A stretch of 64,000 bases of DNA, from contig JXTC01000111.1 in NCBI GenBank assembly GCA_002914845.1, positions 436,853 through 500,852 on the forward strand. The letters run 5' to 3'. Shown here in pieces: positions 11,346 to 22,988 of the stretch; within the stretch, counting starts at the first letter, position 1; every line of letters starts with the position of its first letter. The position numbers and the translations under genes are program-made. The stretch is from Trema orientale (Eukaryota > Streptophyta > Magnoliopsida > Rosales > Cannabaceae). The notes beneath the pieces are model-generated. The model worked only from the letters and a program-made list of their open reading frames with translations. It did no database searches and was not told the DNA's origin.

Positions 11346-12475
11346 TATTTATGAAAAGACATAAATAAGAACTCACCATTTCATATGAGCTATGGCATTA
11401 AGAATACCTATTAATGTATATACATATAAAACCAAAGAAAAGACAAGAGGAAGCATTTGAGGATTAAGCGAGAATACATTATTTAAGGAATCTACAGTAT
11501 TAAGCGAGAAAAAAATTATTAGCTGACTAAAGAATTTGATAGGAGAACAAGTTTGTATTTAACTGGCTCGTAGTTTGTAAATTCTACTGTGGAAGAGGTA
11601 AAATCACTCCTACATGTAGAAACAGTTTTTAAACCATTTGATGAAAATGAGTGATGATCAGGAAATTGAGTATATAATACATTCCATATATTATAATACA
11701 TGAAAACTAAACTGAAAAAAAAAAAAAATCGTTCATCTCTTTGTATCCTCTAGCCTCCTGAAGCCCTCCTCTCTCTTCTTTTTATCTTTCTTCGTAGTCT
11801 AATTATTCCAACTTAGATTGATATTCAACTTTAGAACTATGAAAACTTTACCATAGTTGAATTCCCAAAATAAAAAATTGAGAAGTGTATAGATACTAGT
11901 CCTCCCAATTCTAAAAATTAATTAGAATTCTTAATTTCTTGATCCATATTCACACTCACAAAGTAGGAACAAATATCCAAAATTATGGATGATTAAAATC
12001 TGATTGTTCAAGTGTACTTCTTTACCCGAATCCACACCCCAAATTTTACTGAGAAAGCATAAACTTAAACAAAATATCATTAAAAGACCCAAAAAAATGA
12101 ACTTGCAAAAAGAAATTGAACCAAAACTCAAAAAGATACAAAGTGAAAAAAATTTAGTCAACAAATTTACTGGCTTCAAAATCAAAATAAATTCTACTTT
12201 AGTCTTCTTTGAATCCCTAATTCTTCATTGTCCAAAATCGTGACTTTCTTTTTCTTTTTTTTTCTTTTTCCTATTTAGTGCAACCCAGCCCTTTTTATCC
12301 CCTGTTTAATATTAATAACATGGGTTGAACTTGAAATTTAAGATGAATATAAGTAGATCACAATTATATATACTAGGGTACACCTTTTATTATATAAACT
12401 TTTTATTTTATCTTGATCAGACGGTTTAAAAATTACACCTACTGTAGGAGTGATTTGGCTCTCCTACAGTAGAAT

Positions 12476-12480
<5 letters not shown>
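11346..12480. other. Intergenic, nothing recognised
   Basis: AT-rich sequence with poly-A and poly-T runs (about 11718 and 12246-12270). Short open frames on both strands lack recognisable motifs. Confidence 0.4.

Positions 12481-12506
<26 letters not shown>
12481..12506. repeat. (TA)n microsatellite
   Basis: A perfect TA dinucleotide run of about 13 units in non-coding DNA. Confidence 0.9.
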
Positions 12507-13099
12507 ACCAATAGAGTTTAAGGTTTTGAGAAATAAATGAAAATATCATAAATTTCAAATAGAAACAGTAAATCGGGAGCACAAATAAATGCACATAGAA
12601 GAAAAATTGAGTGGGGTCATGTGGGATTTTTTCTTTTTGTGAAAATTAATTAAATTTTAGGTCTAGAATTGAAATTTAGGAAAGTTGAGTGGGGTACCTG
12701 CCCCACTCGCCCCTGTCTGAGTTCGTCTCCGCATACTACTATGATGGGAAAATTTCATTTTATATTGTAAAATTTCAAAACAATTGAAAATCCCTGGATT
12801 TTTTTTTTTAAATCCTAGATTTATTAAGAAAAATACAATTTTCAAAAATATTTAGAAAAATACTATTTTTTTACAAATTAATAAGGTATTTGAGGTAACC
12901 AGACAAGTTACTAGAGGTAACGAGTCCGGTTATCTTGATAGTATCTTTGAAAAGTACAAATTTTGAAGAATAGATGGTACTTTTCTAACTAATTTTGAAA
13001 AGTGTTATGTTTCTAAATAAACTTTTTAAAGTGATATATTTATGAATAGATCTGAATTTTTTAGAAAGTTCAACCGATCTAGGATTTTTCAAGTTTCAG

Positions 13100-14075
13100 A
13101 CTTTGGGCCTTGTTTTTTGTAAGAAGCCTTGTGATTGGATTACTGATTGGATTTCTATCACTTTTACATATAAAAACTTAAAGAATTACAAAAATACGGA
13201 ACTCAGATTTTTTTCAAATTTTCATACGGTTTTTATTTAAAAAATATTTAAAAAAATATCATTTTTTAAAATAGTTACTGGTTACCGATTTCTGGAAACT
13301 TGTTACTGGTTACTAGTTACCAGTTATATACCAATTATAAATACTTTTGGTTACTAGTTACTAGTTTCTAGAAATTGGTTACCAGAAATTAGTTAATCTT
13401 TTAAAAAATAATATATTTCTAATTAGTTTTTGAAAAATGGTATTTATCTAATAAAAATCGTACCGCACCTTAAAAAAACCTAAACTACCGTATTTTTCAA
13501 ATTTTTTTTCTAAATTACGGTATTATGTCTAATTTCCTCGTACTGATTCAAGATGCCGTTGATTACCTAATAAGACCAGGCCCTTACTGAGTCCGTCTAG
13601 TATGATTGGATTAGGGGAAATTCGATATTACACGGTGTTTTTGAAAAAAATTTGAAAAATACGGTGGTTTCCGTTTTTTCAAGGTGCGGTAATATCGTTT
13701 TCTAAAAAATATTTAGAAAAATACTATTTTTTAAAATAGTAACTAGTTTCTGGTAACAAATTCCCAGAAACTGGTAACTAGCAATCAACGGTATTTATAA
13801 CTAGTATATAATTGGTAACCAGTAACCGATAACTAATTTTTAGAAACTGCTAACCAGTAACTATTTTAAAAGTAGTACTTTTCTAAATTTTTTTAAAAAG
13901 TGATATTTTTCTAAATAAAACCATATAAAATTGAAAAAAAGCATGGCTTCCATATTTTTATAATTCTTTTCGATTTTTGTAGGTAAAAATGTTAGAAACC
14001 CATTGGATTAGCGATTCAAGATGCGCATTGATTGCCCAACAAGACTTTGGCCCCAAAACAACTAAGTCCATATTA
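13100..14075. repeat. Large foldback: arms about 370 bp, loop about 110 bp
   Basis: The left arm (about 13140-13525) and right arm (about 13630-13990) are imperfect reverse complements. Both contain runs of GGTTACTAGTTACTAG / CTAGTAACC-type short repeats around a TTATAACTGGTAxxTA-type centre. GATTCAAGATG text at 13549 and again at 14008 suggests two related non-autonomous elements inserted in opposite orientation rather than one ancient palindrome. No coding. Confidence 0.65.
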
Positions 14076-14284
14076 AAAACCCAATGGGATCAGTAACAGC
14101 AATGGACTATATATCTCATAGTAAAATGTACAAAATAATCAACACTAGGGTTTTTAGCCAAATAGACGAATTGTAGATCATAGATTGCAAAATGGTCATT
14201 TTTTTAACACTGTTAAAAAATACTCGAATTTTAAAAATTATTTAAAAAATGGTTGTTTTCATACTTAGTATATCAACATATGTT

Positions 14285-14480
14285 GATTTAACTTTTGAAA
14301 ATTGATTTATTTTTTTTTAAAAATTGATTTACTTTTTGAAACATTGGTTTACTTTATTTAGTACATCAAAATATATTGATTTATTTTTGAAAATTTATTT
14401 ATTTCTTAAAAAATTGATTTACTATTTCGAAAGTTGATTTATTTTTGAAAAAATTGATGTACTTTATAAAAAAAAATAGA
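14285..14480. repeat. Degenerate short tandem repeat (TTGATTTACTTTTTGAAAA type)
   Basis: About eight imperfect units of roughly 20-30 bp built on the core TTGATTTA-(T/C)TTTTTGAAAA. AT-rich, non-coding. Confidence 0.6.
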
Positions 14481-14682
14481 TCAATTAAAAAAATGTTATT
14501 TATCAAAATAAAAATATAAAAATCTCATTTATTAAATAGGTGTAAAAAAGGGCTATTTTTTAAATTGATCTTAAAAAATGGTCATTTCTTATAAGTACTC
14601 TAAACACTATGTGAATGTCAAGAAATATATATATATGGTTTGTGAATTCATGATGCTTATCATATATAGATTATATATACAT

Positions 14683-14930
14683 GGTTGCCAATTCGGTAGG
14701 TTTTTTTTTTTTTTTAACATATGCATAGGTAATTTTTTTTTAGCTGTTGGATTATCATCTAATAGTGATCCAACGACTATAATAATGTGTATGAAAATAC
14801 GTGCATTATTAATGCTATTTCTCTCTCTTACTTTTTAATATAAAAAAATGTGCATGATAAATTTTAATTGGCCAAAATGATACCTATGTATAGGTATTAA
14901 AAAAAAAAAAACCCACTGGATTGGTGCCCC
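14683..14930. mobile_element. (TA)n-associated MITE family, copy A
   Basis: About 248 bp. The ends carry the family signature GG(T)xxCCAAT-CCAGTAGGT at left and its reverse complement ACC..ACTGGATTGGTGCCCC at right. Inside each end is a hairpin of the type TACCTATxTATAGGTA, and a central GTTGGATxATxATCTAATxGTGATCCAA segment. TA-rich DNA lies on both sides. Confidence 0.7.
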
Positions 14931-15175
14931 ATATATTGATGATTTATGTAAACCACAACATATGCTTACGTTGTATAGTCCTTTAAATAAAAAAAAAAAA
15001 AAATTGTTTTCGAAAGAAGACAAGGAAACATCACCTCTGGTAAGATGCAAACTTGCAACGTGTTCACAGTATAACAATATATCAATTCCTATATATATAT
15101 ATATATACTACAATATTAAATAGGTATGATAATATGACCTGGGTTAGAATAGAAACTCATTCCGTGTTATATAAA

Positions 15176-15404
15176 GGTTCCTGATGTATTTTTTTTTTTA
15201 CCTATTTATAGGTATTTTTTTTTTTAGTCGTTAGATCTATTATAATTTAGATGATTGAGAAAAAAATAATAAGAATAAATACTCATTATTTAATATTTTT
15301 CTCTTTTCAACTTTTACCATAAAAAGATATGCGTGAAAAATTTTAATTCGGTAAAACAATACCTATATATAGGTATAAAAAAAATACCTACTAGATTAGT
15401 ACCC
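15176..15404. mobile_element. (TA)n-associated MITE family, copy B
   Basis: About 229 bp with the same plan as copy A: a poly-T/ACCTATTTATAGGTA end, a middle with GTCGTTAGATC, and a right end ACCTATATATAGGT...CTACTAGATTAGTACCC, followed directly by a TA run. Confidence 0.7.
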
Positions 15405-15844
15405 ATATATATATATTCACATATATATTATCGAAATAGGCATTGATAGCTTGACCCATTGTAGGATGGAGGTAACAAATATCTCAAAAGCCTCATATGA
15501 CATACAAATCCTCATCTCTGACATCAGGAACACTAAAAGATAGGCTTGTTATATTGTGAAATAAAGCGGGACAATAACAGAACAAGAACGAGGGGAAGGA
15601 AGAGAGGAATTAACAAATGAGAGATAAATAGATATACATATGAGGAGAATGCTTAATAGGCAGAGAGAATGAAAGAAACTGGGGGAGGTTCCTTTTAGCC
15701 AAAGTCGTACAAATTAGTTATTGTTTATTATCATCTCATATAACAAACTTATTATTTATATTTCATCTGGCAACATACCTTAAGGCTTAAACTATCATAT
15801 ATAAAAACAGGCAATCACGATATGACATTGTCCAACGACGTCTA
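15405..15844. other. Intergenic, nothing recognised
   Basis: AT-rich; a GAGGGGAAGGAAGAGAGG-type purine patch lies near 15590-15680. No gene. Confidence 0.4.
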
Positions 15845-16745
15845 GCTACCGGAGCCGGCTTTAGGGACTTGGGGCTTTGGGCAAAAATATTTAAGTCTAT
15901 AAATGTCAAAGAGTTAATTAAATATTATTTGTTAATTATTGTGATCCATAAGTTTGTACATTCAAATTTTATGTTCCAAGTAAAACTTTATGTTTATTTC
16001 TTTCTTTATTATTATATATATAATTTCTGAAAAACTTCTATATAGAATGAAAGGATTGTACTGAAGCATACGTTTGACTTTGAAATTTTCATATCCTTTA
16101 ATCGTTTTTGTTTTCCTAATATGTTGTGATGTTGTTATGAATAAAAGCTATCAACTATCAAGATTCTGACTTAGTTATGAGGCGATCTTGTCACAGAATA
16201 TTGATCTTAATAATATACTTTATCGTACTTTCAAAGAAGTTAAATATCATCAATTGAAGGAGAATTATCAAATATTAATAGAGAAGAAAAGAGTACAATT
16301 AATCTCCAGCTTAAGTGTTTTATTGGACAATGAAATTGAAAATATCACTCTATATATATACGAGTAAAATTTTCAAGTGTGCAACTAGGATAATATTGAA
16401 TGTTTAAAGCAAGAAGATAATATTAAATGTTATTTCTATAATTACATATAATATATCTGACTTCACTCGAACAACTACACATATAAATATTAAGTAGTCA
16501 GAAAATAATTATATTCTTAAATTTTAGAATTATACGATACACGTACTTATTTTCAATGAGTATTGTTGTTAATAATAGATATAGGTTCATAAACAAAAGC
16601 TGAGAACATAACTCTTTGTTAGGAAGATATCACTGTATTACTAATAATCTTATATATATGGTATTAATATATATTACAACCATGAAAGGAAGCCTTCCTT
16701 GGCTCAGGGGCCTTGGCGAATGCCTTACTCGCCTGGCCCTTGATA
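15845..16745. mobile_element. Possible hAT-type remnant
   Basis: The left edge (GGAGCCGGCTTTAGG, 15850 on) and, on the opposite strand, the right edge (reading AGGCGAGTAAGGCATTCGCC, ending near 16740) resemble GC-rich terminal text found around plant transposon remnants. The interior is AT-rich and non-coding. The assignment rests on general resemblance only. Confidence 0.25.
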
Positions 16746-16783
16746 GCCAACACCGCTAGCTGCATGTGATTATGCTAGATACA

Positions 16784-18835
16784 TATCACGACCGAAAATC
16801 TAATGCCATGATTTTTAATAATTTTAAGTTAAAATAATAATAAATAACGATTTTTTTAAAATTCCAGAAAATCGAGTATTTAAAATTTTTATTTTTAGTC
16901 CTTAAAAGTAAATAAATTTCAGATTCATGAAACTTTCTTTTAGTTTTAATTTTTCAAGAAAATTCTGAATTGAAAGATTGAAAAAATTCTAATTAATTAG
17001 TTTAGAAACTTTTGTTAATTTATAACTTATAGTAAAACGAGTCTAATTAAACCTTAAGTCTAATGTCCAAATAATTTACATAAAATTATTGGTATTTCTA
17101 ATTATTCAATTCCATAACAAAATCATTCTCATACATCTACTTAGTAAATACACTACTATTGGCTAAATAAATTTGACATAGAGAGGAAAAGGTGATATAG
17201 AATAGGAACCAACCAATGAAGATGCAAGAAACGATATATATATGCCAAACAAGCTTGTCAAACTACCAAGACAACCCCAAAGAAATAATTAACACCTGAA
17301 AATGGGAGGAAGTAGGCAAGTTAGCATGTGAATACTCAATAGAGATTCAATTACAGGTTTTTGACTAAAATTAATACTTACTTTCAAGGTCCTATATGGT
17401 CAGTGAATTATTCAAACAGTTTTACTAAAATCCAACTCGGAACACTGTCCAAAAGTTTATATCTTTCAAACATTTTTACTGAAATCCAACTCAGAACATT
17501 GTCTAAAGGTTTATATCTTTCAAACCATTATAAAACATAATCTCAAAACAAAATCATTGTCCAAAGGTTTAAACATTCCGAACCACTGTAAATATCACAT
17601 CAAAACTAATACATATCTATTCAAATCAAGCACATAATAGGCAATACAATCAATGATAAGTTCGAGCCACCAAAAACTGGTGACTGTAAGTATGAAATAT
17701 AGTGTGAGTCATCCAAATGAGTAACCGCACATGTGTACTGTGTTCGAGTCATCTAAGCTAGTAACCGTGAGTATGATATATAGTCTGAGTACCCTAGGTA
17801 AGGTGTCATAAGTATGAGTACCCAATAGGGGTACCACAAGTCCGTCGGCCACGTAGGTGCAATGAATGCATGCAATGTTATATGTATGACAGGAATGAGA
17901 ATATGTACTATTTTTCCAAAAATGTCAAAATAGACCATGCAATGTTTTTAATTAACCAAGTTCAGTTCTCCAAACTAAATTCTTATTTAAATTGGATTTT
18001 AAAAAAATTTCAACAGTACAACAGTCGTTTTCATTAAAATCAATAAAATCCAGTTCCTGCAGAAAATAGTTCCAAAACACGATAATTTGGCATGCCAACT
18101 AGTGTGACATGCCTTCGAGACAGTTTAAATATCAATTCAGGCCAAATTAGATATAAAACACATTTTTATGAATTATTTCACGAAATTCTATATTTATTCA
18201 AAATATATGAAAATCAAAATTAAACTAATTTAAAGATCAAGTAATCGAATCTCCACCTCAATCGAGTGACTAGATAGTGCTACGGCGCTATTGTGAGCAT
18301 TTAACGTCGTTTGGCGATCGTTTAGATGGTTTTCGTTTTTTATGTCCGTCAATAAATATAGTTAATATATATATATATTAAAAAATAAGTTTTCACGAGT
18401 AGAACACAAATATGAAGTTTGTTTTACGAAATAACGGTTGAATTGGAAAGTCAATATATAAAACTAAAATAATTTAAAATTATCAAAAATGACAAAATTA
18501 AATCGGAGAAATTTCGAATTGTGATATATACCGTTAGATTCCTCGTATTGAGACGAGTTGAACATGACTGGTTTCACGAGCTGAGGTGGTTGGAAACATC
18601 GCCATCACCGGAAAAACCAGCGGCTATTTTTCACTCCTCGCCACCATTTGGAAGCTCTGACGGGGCTGAGTTTTCGGCAGGAGGTTCGCCGGGGGACGTT
18701 GGTCTGATCTGGGCAGTCGATGGCATGTGCAGTCGACCAGATGAGGGTCGCCGGTGGTTGCTTGTAGCAGCTGTGAGTATCGGGGAGAGAGAAAGAAAGA
18801 GACAAGGGAGAAGAAAGAGAAAGAGCTAAGGTCTG
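16784..18835. repeat. Dispersed LTR-like repeat, copy 1
   Basis: It starts TATCACGACCGAAAATC, close to the TGTCACGACCC start seen in many plant LTR-like repeats. It is homologous over most of its length to 54888-56665, including a hairpin array at about 17665-17850 (GAGTCATC..GAGTAACC, GAGTACCC..GGGTACC), a GAGTGACTAGATAG segment near 18263, and a GC-rich end with purine repeats (18775-18828). An open frame at 18521-18829 is not shared as a reading frame with copy 2, so it is not taken as a gene. Confidence 0.6.
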
Positions 18836-19448
18836 TTTATGTTTTTTTTTTTGGGTAAAAGTACAAAAATATCCTCAAAAAATTTAGATTTTTACACTGC
18901 ATGTGATCAAAATAATACATAACTTACATTCTGATTACATAACTCATTACAATAAATGTATCCATTTAACTATTTGACCAGTGTTTTATCCACCCCAGAA
19001 TAATCTTATTATTTGACTAGTGCCTTGACATTTATACTTATGTGTCAGTTATTCTGTGGTGACCTCCTATAATTGCGTGCTATGTCAGTACCTATATGGT
19101 GAAAATACCATATATTGCTGGATAGGGTCTATAACCATGACACGTATATGTTCCCCACAAACCTAGAAACATTGTACAAATTGAAAGGCTCTAAAATATA
19201 ATAAAGAATATTAGAATTTTCTTTCCTATTTTTATCCATCAAGGGCTCTTCCTGCAAACTAGACAGTTGTATTGGAGAAAATTTCTTTCCCAAATATGGA
19301 AAACTCATTTTGCAAACATGATTAGACATCTTCCCTAACCGGTAAACCCAATTATATCACCTTCTTGGCATCGTAGTATTGTCTATGTAGCTTGTTTCCT
19401 TTCGAAAATGCCTATTTCAATAATTTTAGATGGGAATCGAACGACTTA

Positions 19449-20420
19449 GGGGCTGTTTGGCATCATAACTAAAAAACAGTTTTTTGTTTTTAAAAACAGA
19501 AAACTGTTTTCTGAGAACACGTAATGGTGTTTGGCATTGTTCTCTGAGAACAGTTTTTAAAAACAGAGTTAAAGAAAATAGAAAATTCAGAGAACAACAA
19601 AATGTTGTTTTCAAGGTGTTTTCTTAATTTTTTTTTTCTAAAATAAATAAAAATTCTTTTATATGACTTTCATATACACATTTTCTTGTAACTTTCTCTC
19701 TCATAATTTTCTCTCATCACCTTCTCTAACCACTTTCTCTCTCATAAACTTTCTCTCTCCTCACCCTCTCTCATCACTTTTTCTCTCTTCATTCTCTCAA
19801 TCCTCATTCTCTATCATCATTTTCTCTCTCATCACTTTCTCTCTTCTCATTCTCTCTCATCACTTTCTCTGTCCTCATTTTATTTCATCACTTTCTCTCT
19901 CCTCATTTTCTATCCCTTCAGTTTTTTTAATCACATTATCTCTCCTCATTCTTTATTACTACTTTGTTTTTTATAACTTTTTTTATCTTTATTTTTTATT
20001 CCTATGCATTCTTATCATTTTTTTTCTCTTGTGTGTTTTCATTAATTTTTTTTCTTCTATCTTTTTCAATATTTTTTACTTCCATATTCTCTCTTATCAT
20101 TTTCTCTCATTATTCTCTCTTATTACATTTTCTCTCTCATTATTCTCTCTTATTACATTTTCTCTTATGACTTTCTCTCTCCTTATTCTCTTACTTGAAT
20201 TTATCTCTGATCACTCTCTCTTGACTTTTTCTCCCTAATATTTTTTTTTAATACAAATATAATTTTTTATATTCATATAATTTTTTTCCCTAAAATTATT
20301 TTTAGAAAATATTTGCCAAACACCCATTGTTTTTTGAAAACATTATAAAACAGTTTTTATTCTTATTTCTGAAAACACAACTCTGAAAACAGAAAACAAA
20401 AAACAATGCCAAACAGGCCC
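19449..20420. mobile_element. PIF/Harbinger-like non-autonomous element with minisatellite core
   Basis: It is flanked by TTA on both sides (19446-19448 and 20421-20423), the 3-bp target duplication typical of PIF/Harbinger. The TIRs read GGGGCTGTTTGGCAT and, at the right end on the minus strand, GGGCCTGTTTGGCAT. Sub-terminal AAAACAG/CTGTTTT-rich arms pair over about 100 bp. The centre (about 19690-20240) is a C/T-rich minisatellite of TCATCACTTTCTCTC-type units. The long open frame through it (191 codons of Phe/Leu/Ser) is a by-product of the repeat. Confidence 0.75.
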
Positions 20421-20736
20421 TTATTAATCCACTTATTTAATATTTTCAGATTAAGAGAAAATCAAAAACTCATACGATCAGGACACAATTTTCCTTAGAC
20501 ATAGCATCTGAAAGCAAATCATCATGATATTGTCCAATATTCTTTGTCCCCACTGCAACGTCATTTTTTGTACCTCCACATTGTTATCAGTCGATTCAGC
20601 GTTACTTGGACCGATGAAGTGATTTAAAACAGCTATGTATATCCTTATGAAATTAAACTGTCATCAAAATATTTCCACACTACATCCATTTGGTATTAAA
20701 TAAAACCGAATGTGCATAACGTGTACAAAAGAAAAA

Positions 20737-21574
20737 GGCTTTTTAATACAAAATCCCCCTTAAACTCGAAACAAATTAATAAAATTAACCTTGAACTAAA
20801 ATTTTTTGGAGTAAAACCCCTTAATGTCCCCTATTATTAGTTTTGTTAGAAAAGAAAAATGTTTTTGTTAATTTTTTTTTACAGTTAAGTCCCCATTCTT
20901 TTATTTATGGCTTTTAGTTCTCATTCTTAGATTTTTGTTTCACATTAATCCCTTTTACTCTTTTTAGTCCAATACTACTGTTAATTAGCACTTGCCCACA
21001 ACGTGCTCATCTCAGTAGGGGTAAAATTGGAAATAAGTAGAAATTATTATTTAATTAAAAAAAAAAGTTAGGATATCGTTTTCGTTTAAGATGGATGTAA
21101 AAAATTGGAAACTTTATTGGTTTCAATATGGATCTATTTTGGTCCAAGTCTTAATATATCTAAGAGAGGTATATGAATATATTGCTAATTTTATAGGACA
21201 TATATTGCCAACTTTATGATTTGTCGTTCTAATTTTATGAGACATATATTGCCAAAACTTTTTATGGTTCTAAAGGGAGGTAGATGAATTGCAAAATTTT
21301 TAGGATATATATTACCAACTTTATGGTTTATCGTTCTAATTTTATAGGATAGAAAATATTAAAAGGAATTAACGTGAAACGAAAATGTAAGAATGATGAC
21401 CTAAAAGTCACAAATAAAAGAATGGGAACTTAACTATAAAAAAACTAATATAAACATTTTTTTTTAACATAATTAACATTATAGGACTTCAGGGAGTTTT
21501 GCTTCGAAAAATTGAGTTCAAGATTAATTTTATTAAACTATTTTGAGTTTAGAGGGTTTTTGTATTAAAAGGCC
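20737..21574. mobile_element. Long-TIR (foldback/MULE-like) element
   Basis: An 838-bp unit with arms of roughly 220 bp. The left arm starts GGCTTTTTAATACAAAATCC and the right arm ends with the reverse complement of GGCCTTTTAATACAAAAACC. The arms remain paired through ATTAACCTTGAACT and AAGTCCCCATTCTTTTATTT-type text. The spacer contains internal repeats of TTTTATAGGACATATATTGCC. AGAAAAA on either side may be a target duplication but is low-complexity. No transposase. Confidence 0.65.
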
Positions 21575-22460
21575 AGAAAAAAGAGATAATGCCAATTAAT
21601 AGTATGAAAATAACATTAAAACCTAAAAGAGAAAATTATAATTGAAATCAAACCTAAAGAGAGGTAAAGGAGATAGGAGGAGGCAGGTTAATGGCGGAGA
21701 AGGAAGAATATGACAGTAGACGGTAGAAATGGAGAATCAGCTGGGAGGAGAAAAGAAAAAAAATTCAAAAAGAAGGGAACAAGTAGCTCAGAGTCAGAAT
21801 ATATTAGACCTGTAATGGCGACAGATTTGTTTTTACTCTAAGGTAATAAGTTCTCACCCTAGATAAGGCGACCACAACAATGTTTTATTTAGTAGTAAAA
21901 ATTTGGGAGCCATTGTTAGACGGCCCAAATTTCATTTAAATTGATCAGTACAAAGTTTAAAAAATACAAATAACTGAAATCTAAATAAATTTTAATTTAA
22001 TAATTGCGTTTTCCTAAAAACGTATAACCCACTATAGCTACATCATTTGTAGCTATAAATAGTGGTGGATAACTTCCCAAGTTAAAAGGGCCCATAATTA
22101 TGTCTATGGTCCTTAACATTAACAGTGACAAAAAATTTACCGTTGTAGGGTCTTTTGTAACAAGTAGGCACAATATTCTTGTACCAATTGTTATCCCTTG
22201 GACTTGTATCTATGACAAATGTTAGAGTTCTCTGTAATAATTTTCGGCATCAAATGTTAGTGATCATGACATATCTGTCTTCAATCTAGAGGACCGGCAA
22301 TATTTATTGTCACTACATTTTTTGGTCGTTTTCTGTACGACGACGAGAAATAGAGCTACGGCGTGCTTTTGTCATTTTTTGGTCTCCCCTGTTGCCATAG
22401 CGAGGCGAGGAGAGGGAGGAAGTGAGAGCCATGACCCACTTAACTTTTATATTCATATAT
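21575..22460. other. Intergenic, nothing recognised
   Basis: Contains a short palindromic TAGCTACATCATTTGTAGCTA at 22035-22055 and a GCGAGGCGAGGAGAGGGAGG purine patch near 22400. No gene. Confidence 0.4.
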
Positions 22461-22695
22461 AGACATTGATAGGTATTTTTTTAAACCTATATATAAATAT
22501 CATTTTGTCTAATGAAAATTTATCATGCATATTTTTTTTAATAATAAAAAGTAAAAGAGAAATAATATTAATGATGCACATCTTTTCATGTATCTTATTA
22601 TAGTCATTGGATCATCATTGGATGATGATCTAATGGCTAAAAAAGAAAATACCTACACATAGATTAAAAAAAAAATACCTATTGGATTGGCAACC
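22461..22695. mobile_element. (TA)n-associated MITE family, copy C
   Basis: Same organisation as copies A and B: TAGGTATTTTTTTAAACCTATATAT at left, a central TTGGATCATCATTGGATGATGATC segment, and CTATTGGATTGGCAACC at the right, abutting a TA tract. Immediately followed by copy D. Confidence 0.7.
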
Positions 22696-22715
22696 TATAT
22701 ATATATATCTATGTA

Positions 22716-22951
22716 AGCACCACTCTAGTAGGTATTTTTTTACCTATCTATGGGCATTGTTTTGCCCAATTAAAATTGATCATGCACATCATTTTATGAC
22801 GAAAGTTGGGGGAGGGGGGAAATAATAGGTACTTATTTTTATTATTTTTTTCCCAATTTTTCAAATTATGGTAGCCGTTAGATTATGATCCAATAGCTAA
22901 AAAAGAAAAAAATCTTATAAATAGGTTTAAAAAAATACTTATTAGATTGGA

Positions 22952-22955
<4 letters not shown>
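22716..22955. mobile_element. (TA)n-associated MITE family, copy D
   Basis: Left end AGCACCACTCTAGTAGGTA, right end TACTTATTAGATTGGAAAC, with flanking TA tracts (22956-22983 on the right). It lies 20 bp from copy C in the same orientation. A GGGGGAGGGGGGAAA patch near 22805-22820 is specific to this copy. Confidence 0.7.

Positions 22956-22983
<28 letters not shown>
22956..22983. repeat. (TA)n microsatellite
   Basis: A perfect TA run abutting MITE copy D; part of the pattern linking this MITE family with TA tracts. Confidence 0.85.

Positions 22984-22988
<5 letters not shown>

Noticed and set aside
18521-18829. 102-codon open frame in a GC-richer patch
   Set aside because: It lies in the end of a dispersed repeat; the homologous region at 56.2-56.5 kb does not keep the same frame.
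19663-20238. 191-codon Phe/Leu/Ser-rich open frame resembling a multipass membrane protein
   Set aside because: It is a translation of a CT-rich minisatellite inside a Harbinger-like element; a second frame is also open across the array.
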